Below, piece after piece: positions 57,801 through 61,608 of a stretch of 64,000 bases of DNA (position 1 is its first letter; each line of letters opens with the position of its first letter). Source of the DNA: Burkholderia gladioli (GTDB lineage Bacteria > Pseudomonadota > Gammaproteobacteria > Burkholderiales > Burkholderiaceae); NCBI RefSeq assembly GCF_000959725.1, contig NZ_CP009323.1:3100001-3164000 (forward strand), read 5' to 3'. The translations under genes and the position numbers were made by a program. Under the pieces are notes generated by a model that made no database searches, had not been told where the DNA came from, and saw only the letters and a program-made list of their open reading frames with translations.

Positions 57801-59696
57801 GATCCGGCGCCCGTCGAGCCGCGCTCGCTGGCCTACGTGCTGCATACCTCGGGCTCGACCGGCACGCCCAAGGGCATCGAGATCGAGCATCGCGGCGTGG
57901 TCAGCATGATCGCCGACCTGCAGCGTACTTATTCGCTCGATGCGCGCGACCGCGTGCTGTTCCATACGCCGTTCACCTTCGACGTGTTCATCCAGGACGT
58001 GTTCTGGCCGCTGGCCTCGGGCGCGAGCGTGGTGGTGATGGGCGACGACTGGCTGCGCAGCGCGCATGCCTACGGCGAGCTGATCGAACGCGAGGGCGCG
58101 AGCTTCGCGCAGTTCGTGCCCTCGATGCTGGAGAGCCTGGTGCAGGCGCGCGAGCGCGGCGAGATCGGCGCCTTGCCCTCGCTGCGGCACGCGGTGGTCG
58201 GCGCAGCCGCGCTCTATCGCGGCCTGGCCGAGCGCTTCGCCGCCGCCTTCCCGGGCTGCCGCCTGCATAACCATTACGGCCCGACCGAGGTGACCGTCGA
58301 CGCGAGCCGCTTCGATTGCAGCGAGCCCTATGCGGGCGACACCGTGCCGATCGGCCGGCCGGTGGGCAATGCCAGCCTGCATGTGCTCGACGCGCAATTG
58401 CAGCCGGTGCCGCGCGGCGTGATCGGCGAGATCTGCGTGGCCTCGCCGGGCCTGGCGCGCCGCTACCTCAACGACGACGCGGCGAGCGCGCGTGCCTTCG
58501 TCGAGATCGAGTACCAGGGGCAGCCGCTGCGCGTCTATCGCACCGGCGACCTCGGGCATTGCGATCGCGCCGGCCTGGTGCATTTCCACGGCCGCGCCGA
58601 TCGGCAGTTGAAGATCCGCGGCAACCGCGTCGAGCTGGAGGAGATCGCCAGCGCCTTGCGTGCCCATCCGTCGATCGCGGCGGCCGCGCTTCAGTACCGC
58701 GAGGACCTGGGGCGGCTGGTGGCCTTCGTCGAGCAGCCGGCCGAGACGATCGGCGTGGCGGGCGAGCCGGGCGGGGCGCCGCGGTATGCGTTCACGCTCG
58801 AGCAGCGTCCCGAGCTGACGGCGGCGGCGCTGGCCCTGCGCGAGCCTGCGCCACTGGCCGAAGCAGTGGCCGAAGCGGTTGCCGAAGCCGCCGGTGCGGG
58901 CGGCATGGGCGACGACGAGGGCGAGCCCGGCATGTCGGCCGTGGTCGAAGCCAGCAACGAGCTGGCGCGGCGCTTCCCGGCCTGCCAGTTGGTGCTGACC
59001 GATGCCGCCAGCCAGGTGCTGGCCTGGATCGAGGCGGTGCCGCTGCGTGCGGACGCGATGGCGGATTCGCTCTCGTTCTCGCTCGATCGCGAGGCCGCCG
59101 TCTCGCTCGCGGCGGCCCAGCAGGATGCGGGGCAGGTGCCCGACACGCTGCTGGTGTTCGATGCGCCCGCCGGCGCCTTGCCGGCCGCGCAGGCCGAGGC
59201 GCTGGCCGCGCAATGGCGGCGCGTCGCGGCCTCGCTGGGCCTGGCGCGTTTGCGCCTCGCGAGCGACGCCGAGGCCGCCACGCTCGCGCCTTCGGCGCCG
59301 AGCCTGACGCGCGAGGCGGTGCGCAGCTGGCTGCGCCAGTCGCTGCCCGACTACATGATCCCCGACCAGGTGCACTTCATCCCGGCGATCCCGCTGACCG
59401 AAAGCGGCAAGGTCGACGCGCGCCGGCTGCCGGTGATCGAGGTGGGCGAGCGGCAGCAGCGGCATGCCGCCAGCACCGACCGCCAACGCGAGCTGGCGGC
59501 GATCTGGACGCGCCTGCTGGGTGCGGCGGCGGTCGGCGTGACCGACGATTTCTTCGAGCTGGGCGGCCAGTCGCTGAAGGCGATCGAGATGATCTCCGAG
59601 GTGAGCCGGCGCTACGGCCAGAAGATCGAGCTTCGCCAGTTCTACGAAAACCCGACCATCCGCGCCTTGGAGACGCTGCTCGACGGCCGATCCTGA
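40791..59696 (+). CDS. Giant NRPS: FAAL-ACP-(C-A-PCP)x5, no TE
   Basis: A 6301-residue synthetase. Order: fatty acyl-AMP ligase (1-590), acyl carrier (Ser652), then five modules with C sites at H842, H1931, H3027, H4128 and H5206, A domains starting near 1195, 2270, 3370, 4460 and 5537, and carrier serines 1740, 2832, 3925, 5011 and 6261. No epimerisation, N-methylation, reductase or thioesterase domain is seen, and the protein ends just after the last carrier. The chain should be a fatty-acylated pentapeptide. Read by eye, specificity residues suggest two Leu-like A domains followed by three with acidic pocket residues. ATG 40791 overlaps the GNAT stop and has GGGAGG upstream. Release must occur in trans, perhaps by the 22582-24435 thioesterase. 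Confidence 0.93.
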   Translation: MSGHANFVDLCRARAETLGEALAYRYLEGRDGDDAAPSLSFAGLDLAARRVAARLAASGGAGDRALIVCPQSLDYVTAFFGCLYGGFIAVPAYAPRNNHHFERLARIIEDAAPRFVMLTRKQAASIEAFIAERPALSAVELIVVDELGELDPAGWRPHAATPDTLAFLQYTSGSTGQAKGIMVTHGNLLANEEMIRLMCGNTPDSHAVFWLPLFHDMGLMTLLQGVYVGYPTTLMAPMDFLGNPLRWLQAVSRYRATLTVAPNFAWQLCVEKIAPAQLAGLDLSSVTAAVNGSEPVSVRTLDAFVARFGACGFRAEAFRPSYGLAEATLLVTGSTGYGPRHVIEQTSLAASGRSTVFRRVGCGGPVAGGELAIVDRDSRARLADDAVGEIWVKGPHVAQGYWGDAEKSAQTFGNFTADGDGPFLATGDLGFLHGGELVVTGRCKDVIILRGDNYYPSDLEATATAAHRALVPDGAAAFTLAENASAGSAGESAGQAAEATQAAQADTQALALVAEVRRNTPPAEFPAIVAAIVERVASGHGLALERVVLIKERSIAKTSSGKVQRSAVREELHGGALKVLHEARPGASGTRDASRVAQDPHAVLHAMLAAAQGEAFARLVEGVVQNQFAELLKTPFYALDLSRPVSALGLDSLALVQVQHRLGAALRVELPVELLFGDLTLAALAAEIGTLAERAWRAPAAEETGTPTRAGAAAPAVGDWPATPGQAALWLAQQANRGSVDYNEGFVAEADAAFDAERFSRALGQLAARHDVLRMVLIERDGKPMAAEAPAPALVQARFADDEAALQAARETLVTPFDLGVAAWRASVTQGPTRTWVALALHHGCVDMWSFDLLLAELGRLYDALGRGEAEPPVATRGYRAFAAAQRDWLASPAAARALDAWRGRLAGMPERSAFPATVAPSRAGEAGAGQHRFRIDAATTGALSALAGRHGLSVYQLLFAAGALLLGRYAAQREVVLGMPAHAREQADANTIGYFANVLPIRVALDDGQPIGAWLRQVKAAIVDGLRDQALPLPVLADALGATGPLVQTVISLLAPGAGRPALSAGDAARDAAVDATEGERLAPFALGSAGGRLALGDSVLASCETGHVRAPFDLTFQLSEDGGELAGAIAYRAERHAAPMIARLAANFARLLAALSEAGDSARVGELPMLAEPELALLRRHLTGPAATPMRAGDDVAARFARLAATQADAPALAGGERAFSYGELDRATDALARMLRADGVAAGERVAVAVADRGMQALLALAVLKAGASYLPVDLANPAERLAWLLDDSGARRVLSTRRDAARVPATAAARVMVVDAHLDAAGAGEALPAVAPRADDIAYCIYTSGSTGQPKGVLVPHGGLANLVDWHVEAFGLDAGSRVAMLAGPGFDAAVWEIWPALCAGASLVEPPAALRHDAAALAQWLDAEAISHAFLPTPLAEAFLATGAAPRALRVLLTGGDQLKSRAVPGAAYRLVNAYGPTENSVVTTAGEVAADDSTEGAPALPDIGRPIRGQRLHVLDTALRAVPLGVAGQLYVGGAGLAAGYLGRLELSAERFVLAPRGEAAGTRLYATGDVVRLDETGRIHFIGRADDQVQIRGFRVEPAEVEAVIAAHPAVGQCKVLAFERAAAGKLLAAYVAPRAGAGAALDEAALRAFVEARLPSYMRPAAYVLLDTLPLDANGKISRRALPSLDAAPASPAEEALFADEVEQGVAACYRELLGGVTPRADEDFFALGGHSLLVAKLAEALRERFGVTVAIAELFTHATVASLAAHLREAAGRAAPVALARVEPGLPVPLSPAQQRIWLLQSYDPASTDYHVGGALRVHGELDLERLEQVLTALVAEHEALRTVFPLRDGLPVQEVRVAAPFAIERLSVELDGLASTARETRVAAAIEAFQSRRFDLADGPLLRAGWLPLAADQAYLLLSLHHLIADGRSVAILLDEIARRGAVGATLVAETAAAQTALQYRDYAAWSRSAEAQAAEAAALPFWREQLTGLAPDGLAALRLPQAARQAEAVEAGDIDTAPGDEVAAELPRELAAAVRAMAAREGVSESTVYLAAYGLLLARLGGEPEVLVGTAYAGRDVPGTATMIGMFVNVLPLRVTIGDGTPFARQLHDWREASVVAWRHARLGYGEMVELAGVERAGGAGELVRAMFDYEEREFGAIGFGAATLALERRADRSAKFDLTLRCRAEGEAMRIALNHRLSAFDRERATLLLDTYRLLLEQVVAAPELTPAQTRVVDVDAAEALLALGRGFGFGEAGVLSGEPIHHHLERIARLHPEALAVMGADAAQGIAYGAFNAQANRLARRLRALGAVPREAVALCLSPGPGFALAALAVLKLGAAYVPIDPRYPEARRARIVADCGARQLLVEAGTAPETLPAGVAALELDTLVAEAAGLDGEDLDVAVALDDLAYLVYTSGTTGTPKGVEIPHRGLANLCDWHARAYALHEAPRTTRASQTAGVGFDAAVWEIWPYLATGASVWFAPEAARQSSRELTAWFAAAGITHAFVATPLAHAVLADGWRGTPAFRYLLTGGERLTRRAPAGAGYRLFNHYGPSENSVVATATEVPAQTPHARQAAPAIGTAIDRVQALVLDRHGQLVPRGLAGELHVGGASLMRAYRGNEALTQARLIADPFSSEAGARLYRSGDLVRWNAAGELDYLGRTDDQLKIRGHRIEPSEILHAIKGEAGVYDAVVGTHQHAQAGLQLVAYVVFDAASTDIAGTPAARAAWLKQAVAAKLPAFMVPTHVVELDALPLTRNGKVDYAALPAPRACVETDEAGGVGEATRTPLTTDTERALAAIWSELLGERVDHAHANFFALGGHSLLAARAVAAIETRLGRAIALKDFFMTQDLASLAQRLDGDAARPAGIPLAPADAAIPLAPLQHRLWLAQRFHPEHVGHNVVGALRLSGTLDAAAFRAALIDTVARHAILRTRIVETDEGPRQIVPAAQEAATLVPADADLLQMNLSGNPASMLEGFVRDHLARMAKEPFDLAAGRPYRLALIQTAADSAVLAASFHHIVVDAWSAEVFLADLLEAYAAHREQRAARLAPLAVQYRDYSVWAQQALSREEPALLDFWRDYLRALPAQAPLPVARGAAEGITGQAPGAAQARAAGRHTRVWPAATLAALKALARREQASLYEVLISAYFAWLHRLGGQDDLVVGMPYHDRGRAELAPLVGFFVNVLPVRARVRAHRSGAALIREMRDTLRHVYRHHALPFDRIIGECSEASGELFQTTFDLLPTTLAHDGRAADGEGLRAELLDEAPQALVADLSVTFRETGEGLALSCVHAVDRFDEASVARWLDNFQLLLDGLAADASRPVGELDFLTPAEQAVVARLHNADVIDHAALLAEPAGPQGGALLHALVDRRARVSPSAPALVSSAGTLDYAALARETDRLAGLLAAAGVTPGSVVGVEAVHGVDAVLAIVATLKAGAICFPVDLALPAERLEAIIADSGCRHILARAGAALGSFDGRHLPLEHAAWRDQPAQAPALSLPADHGVFLTYTSGTTGTPKASVLTHRGVVNYLGTVLDRFGYTPRDRALLFAPLTFDASLEEIFTPLIAGAALVIGEEDVKRSVPALLDCCRAQAISVLTLPTAYWRVLGEQLAAEPAARPASVRLISVGGEKITAEAIRQWQRGGAAEAIALYNIYGPSECSIGCIVDRVDIERALEDGEIYLREPVANAQLHVLDAHGNRVPAGMPGELYVGGAGVSQGYRGRAALTAERFVPDPFSTAAGARLYRSGDQVRYDLDGRLHYLGRADFQLKVDGIRVEPEEIQAVLESHPAVAQAIVLAGERQHARNPLIGYVTLDRQGGAPAPRATGTDGAALVDYLRERLPRHMVPAQVVVMEAFPLTTNQKVDRRALLAVAANDAVVAAPALSGTESALLALWHELLGDTRFGIDDNFFSLGGSSLLAIRINSRVEAAFAVRLPVAALFDCPTVRALAALVERLREGRVAGGAREAGATAAGGALPAIERIEALATPLSGAQYRLWYLHQRDPLNTAYHLPDLLTLDGALDEAALRAALAATLAEHESLRTRFVVEGETPLQVIDAPAAPQLARHDLSTLAPEARRAALDALVQRELGTPFDLERGPLARFSLVRLAGEEHALLSMFHHIVIDGWSVALFQQSLARHYNQARVGRAPALTAADPATRALQYRDFADWHRRLLDGGERERQLDYWRARLDGTLPVLQLPTDHARPPQPSGAGAAFSFELDAALAARLEAVAQRHHVSMFMLLLAAYAALLARYARQDDLLIGVPALGRGRPEFEPVVGFFVNTLVMRLRAQPSTRFAELLDTVRATCLEAFDHQDVALEEIAAAVNGQRERDGSGLFQTMFSYQDGAALETARFDGLRAGNLEPEHRSAKFDLYLATWSLDGRLHGGFEYSTDLFEAATVERLAAHLRHLLAGVAADAGTALHALPLLDEDERRYQLETLNQARRPLEPGLTVRELFARQAARVPERIAASCGDRSMTYAELDRASDRVAHNLLALGARDEALVGLLLGRDLGYLVAMLGVLKAGLAFTPLNPADPLPKLERVAELGKLRYVLHDAAGAGCAQALNVAAERVALDTLLREPEAPGAFLPLTPASLAYVIYTSGSTGLPKGAMIEQLGMLNHLLAKIDDLGIGERDVVAEMAVTTFDVSIWQYLVALLVGGRTAVIPGDAAWDPQQLFAQLDAEGVTVFESVPSHMKILIDELESRPGAERLPGVRVYVSNAEALTPALCERWFACVPHIPVVNTYGATECSDDTSHLWIREPLGTALPYVPIQGTLPNLRTYLLDAQLEPVPLGVTGEVYIGGTGVGRGYLGDPLRTARAFLPDPFSAQPGSRLYKTGDLARYRPGGTLEFLGREDFQVKIRGQRVEIGEVEKAIGDHDNVRQAVVVAARDAKERLYLLGYVIPHRHPAPTVPELRAFVAERVAGYMVPASFVLMDSFPLNANGKVDRKRLPQPSDQDVFRRHEHVEPAAGTEAQLAELWRELLEVDQVGALDSFFELGGHSLLAAELTLKLRTRFGVALPLRALFEAPQLRAVAAALDALRDGQGAVVPEPIERLPAQPHYELAPCQVPEWYAYQMDPTSPVYNISVSDLFFTGKLNRDAFVKAWQTLLDRHEVLRVKFDYRDGAPIQIVDPSIGIDAGEVFLDRTQFSGAEAIDEANRLGARFGVAPFDFATGPLFRLHVASYGGDFHQLIFVVHHIIWDETSLINLMLEMSELYNAYAAGRPPEVPAIEVGYFDYVQWMHRQLRSGAFDEHKRYWLDMYRTLPPPLDLPTDRPRPNVMSYRGDALRSWLPRGVVRKIEAYLKQHDVTLFMLQLAIIDAYLARISGQHDFVIGCPIAGRADERLKPLFGLFATPMPIRCTIDEGMSFAGLLAQVRQRTLDAFEHYHYPSNQVIEQLQHEKDLSRPKLFSIMYGVQNNKSDLMSRIRFDGLALSLENVVDTENKSSRFDLNFVVDQFGSDIMFSCIYNADLFEGETVRQMLDNMTALMEQVLDDPHQPLARYTMVGANGNPPAVVHGEPVEYDARASMHSLFARQAARTPQATALVVDGERHDYATLNRQANRLTHYLMSLGVEPGDKVAVLLAPSLDMIVSLYAILKAGASFVPIGSQTPQKRIDAILRGSRARWALTAGATRRAFAQFAYDVVLVDEVMGALGGYSDADPAPVEPRSLAYVLHTSGSTGTPKGIEIEHRGVVSMIADLQRTYSLDARDRVLFHTPFTFDVFIQDVFWPLASGASVVVMGDDWLRSAHAYGELIEREGASFAQFVPSMLESLVQARERGEIGALPSLRHAVVGAAALYRGLAERFAAAFPGCRLHNHYGPTEVTVDASRFDCSEPYAGDTVPIGRPVGNASLHVLDAQLQPVPRGVIGEICVASPGLARRYLNDDAASARAFVEIEYQGQPLRVYRTGDLGHCDRAGLVHFHGRADRQLKIRGNRVELEEIASALRAHPSIAAAALQYREDLGRLVAFVEQPAETIGVAGEPGGAPRYAFTLEQRPELTAAALALREPAPLAEAVAEAVAEAAGAGGMGDDEGEPGMSAVVEASNELARRFPACQLVLTDAASQVLAWIEAVPLRADAMADSLSFSLDREAAVSLAAAQQDAGQVPDTLLVFDAPAGALPAAQAEALAAQWRRVAASLGLARLRLASDAEAATLAPSAPSLTREAVRSWLRQSLPDYMIPDQVHFIPAIPLTESGKVDARRLPVIEVGERQQRHAASTDRQRELAAIWTRLLGAAAVGVTDDFFELGGQSLKAIEMISEVSRRYGQKIELRQFYENPTIRALETLLDGRS
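42933..46115 (+). other. NRPS module 1 (C-A-PCP), Leu-like A domain
   Basis: The C domain site reads HHGCVDM (842-848), so the usual glycine is methionine; it accepts the fatty acyl group. The A domain code read by hand is D-A-W-F-L-G-A-V-V-K, one position from the classical Leu code DAWFLGNVVK. The carrier motif is GGHSL (Ser1740). Confidence 0.75.
46173..49385 (+). other. NRPS module 2 (C-A-PCP), Leu-like A domain
   Basis: C site HHLIADG (1931-1937) is canonical. The A domain code reads D-A-W-F-L-G-H-V-V-K, differing from the Leu code only at the 322 position (His). The carrier motif GGHSL carries Ser2832. Leu or a related hydrophobic residue is the best guess; His322 leaves a modified residue possible. 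Confidence 0.7.
49443..52670 (+). other. NRPS module 3 (C-A-PCP), code suggests a basic residue
   Basis: C site reads HHIVVDA (3027-3033). The A domain has FDASLEEIF, so position 239 is Glu; the code reads D-A-E-T-I-V-I-I-G-K. DAE at the start also occurs in the lysine code DAESIGSVCK. A10 reads NQKVD instead of NGKVD, but the lysine is kept (K3871). Carrier GGSSL, Ser3925. It probably activates a diamino or guanidino residue made by the cluster. Confidence 0.68.
52773..55925 (+). other. NRPS module 4 (C-A-PCP), acidic pocket
   Basis: C site HHIVIDG (4128-4134) is canonical. The A domain (FDVSIWQYL; YGATECSDDTSH) gives D-V-W-E-V-N-T-D-D-K, with Glu278 and two Asp at 330/331. Such a pocket would fit a strongly basic side chain. 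The carrier motif is GGHSL, Ser5011. I do not know a matching code; alignment around position 299-301 is uncertain. Confidence 0.65.
55983..59693 (+). other. NRPS module 5 (C-A-PCP) with insertion in A domain and no TE
   Basis: C site reads HHIIWDE (5206-5212), Glu in place of Gly. The A domain core 3 starts HTSGSTG, not YTSGSTG, and the code reads D-V-Q-Q-V-G-H-V-D-K. Between the RGNRVELEE motif and the C-terminal LPDYMIP motif there is an extra segment of about 170 residues (about 5985-6172). The final carrier is GGQSL, Ser6261, followed by about 40 residues and the stop codon. Confidence 0.75.
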
Positions 59697-59811
59697 ACGC
59701 GGGACACGCGCGCCGGCCCGCCGCCGCCGGCGCGCGCCCGAACTCCAAGCGGACACGCATTAGCACCGAATCATCGACGAATCACAACTGGACTGAAGAG
59801 GACAACACATC

Positions 59812-61533
59812 ATGTACGTACTCGGGATCAACGCCGCTTACCACGAATCCGCCGCCTGCCTGATCAAGGACGGGCAGGTGGTGATGGCGATCGAGGAAGA
59901 ACGCCTGAACCGCATCAAGCACGGCAAGCTGTCGACGCCGGAAACCACCGGCCAGCTGCCCTGGAAGTCGATCCGCAAGTGCCTGGACGCGGCCGGCATC
60001 GAGCTCGACCAGGTGGCCCATATCGGCTACTCCTTCAGCCCCGAGATCCTGCAGGAAGGGGTGGCCTCGTGGCGCGCCGCGAGCGGCGGCACGCACGACT
60101 GGCCGCTCGACAAGCAGAGCTACCAGACGCTCGAGGGCGGCCTGAGCTTCGCCGACGGCGTGCTGTCCTCGCGCCGCCAGTTGATCGAGGAAGCCGGCTT
60201 CCAGGGCGAGTTCCACTTCCTGCCGCACCACGACTGCCACGCGGCCAGCGCCTTCCACGTCTCGCCCTTCGAGAAGGCGGCGGTGCTGGTGATCGACGGC
60301 ATCGGCGAATGGGCCAGCACCTCGCTCTATCACGGCGACGGGCTCAAGCTCAGCAAGGTGCATGACTTCAACTTCCCGAACTCGCTGGGCTTCGTCTGGG
60401 AGAAGCTCTCGAAGTACCTCGGCTTCAGCCAGTACGACGCCTCCAAGGTGATGGGCCTGGCCGCCTACGGCGACGCCGGCAAGACCATCGAGCTGTTCTC
60501 GCGCATCGTGCCGGACAAGGCGGACATGACGGTGGACCTGTCGGTGCTGCGCCACGAGTCGCCCGACTTCTCCACGCTCGAGGCACTGTTCGGGCTGCCG
60601 CGCCGCCACGAGCCGGTCGATTTCAATACCGACAACTGGCAGGCCTACGTGGATGTCGCCGCCGGCCTGCAACTGCTGACCGAGCAGGTGCTGATCCACA
60701 TCCTGCGCAAGTTCGACCGCCAGACCTATCGCAACCTCTGCATGGCCGGCGGCGTCGCGCTGAACTGCGCGGCCAACGGCGTGATCGTGCGCGAGAAGCT
60801 GTTCGACGACGTGTTCATCCAGCCCGCCTCGAACGATGCCGGCACCGCGCTGGGCGCCTGCTTCCTGATCTGGAACGAGGTGCTGGGCCAGCCGCGCAAC
60901 TACGTGTTCACGCATTCCTACCTGGGGCCGTCGTATTCCGACGACGAGATCGAGGCCGTGCTCAAGCGCACCACGCTGGCCTATCACAAGGTCGAGATCG
61001 AGAAGGAGGTGGCCCAGCTGATCGCCAAGGGCGCCGTGATCGGCTGGTTCAACGGGGCGATGGAATGGGGCCCTCGCGCGCTGGGCGGCCGCAGCCTGCT
61101 GGCCGATCCGCGCAATGCCGACATCCGCGAGGTGATGAACGTCAAGGTCAAGCACCGTGAGCTGTACCGACCTTTCTGTCCGAGCATCCTCGGCGAGGAA
61201 GCCGAGGCCTGGTTCGAGGGCAGCACCGCGGCGGTGGCCGGCAAGTACATGCTGACCACCTCGGTGGCGCGCGCCGACAAGGCCGACCGGATCCCGGCGG
61301 TGGTCCATTTCGATCGCACGGTGCGGGCCCAGGCCGTCTATGCCGAGGACAATCCGCGCTATCATCGGCTGATCTCCGAGTTCTACGCGCTGACGGGCGT
61401 GCCGCTACTGCTCAATACCTCGTTCAACGATTCGGAGCCGATCGTCTGTACCCCGCAGGATGCGATCAACACCTTCATGAAGACCGATATCGACTACCTC
61501 GCGCTCGGCAACTTCCTGATCTCCAAGCAATGA
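59812..61533 (+). CDS. NodU/CmcH/TobZ-family carbamoyltransferase
   Basis: A 573-residue carbamoyltransferase. The N-terminal Kae1-like domain has GINAAYHESAACLIKDG and the metal-ligand HHDCHAASAF (H139, H143); later motifs GGVALNCAANG, the GPRALGGRS segment and C-terminal LLNTSFN are family hallmarks. Such enzymes make carbamoyl-AMP from carbamoyl phosphate and ATP and transfer the carbamoyl group to a hydroxyl. Here it could decorate the peptide or create a ureido/carbamate precursor for the ArgG-like enzyme. It follows the NRPS by 115 bp on the same strand. Confidence 0.9.
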   Translation: MYVLGINAAYHESAACLIKDGQVVMAIEEERLNRIKHGKLSTPETTGQLPWKSIRKCLDAAGIELDQVAHIGYSFSPEILQEGVASWRAASGGTHDWPLDKQSYQTLEGGLSFADGVLSSRRQLIEEAGFQGEFHFLPHHDCHAASAFHVSPFEKAAVLVIDGIGEWASTSLYHGDGLKLSKVHDFNFPNSLGFVWEKLSKYLGFSQYDASKVMGLAAYGDAGKTIELFSRIVPDKADMTVDLSVLRHESPDFSTLEALFGLPRRHEPVDFNTDNWQAYVDVAAGLQLLTEQVLIHILRKFDRQTYRNLCMAGGVALNCAANGVIVREKLFDDVFIQPASNDAGTALGACFLIWNEVLGQPRNYVFTHSYLGPSYSDDEIEAVLKRTTLAYHKVEIEKEVAQLIAKGAVIGWFNGAMEWGPRALGGRSLLADPRNADIREVMNVKVKHRELYRPFCPSILGEEAEAWFEGSTAAVAGKYMLTTSVARADKADRIPAVVHFDRTVRAQAVYAEDNPRYHRLISEFYALTGVPLLLNTSFNDSEPIVCTPQDAINTFMKTDIDYLALGNFLISKQ

Positions 61534-61608
61534 GATGAGCCTTGCCGCCAGCCGCCGCGAGAGGGCGGCCGGCGGTGTTTCCGTGTCCCGTTTCGGAATC
61601 CCGTATCC

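Noticed and set aside
58742..59306. Possible methyltransferase domain embedded in the last A domain
   Set aside because: The insertion lacks a glycine-rich SAM motif and is far shorter than the usual about 400-residue N-methyltransferase domain.
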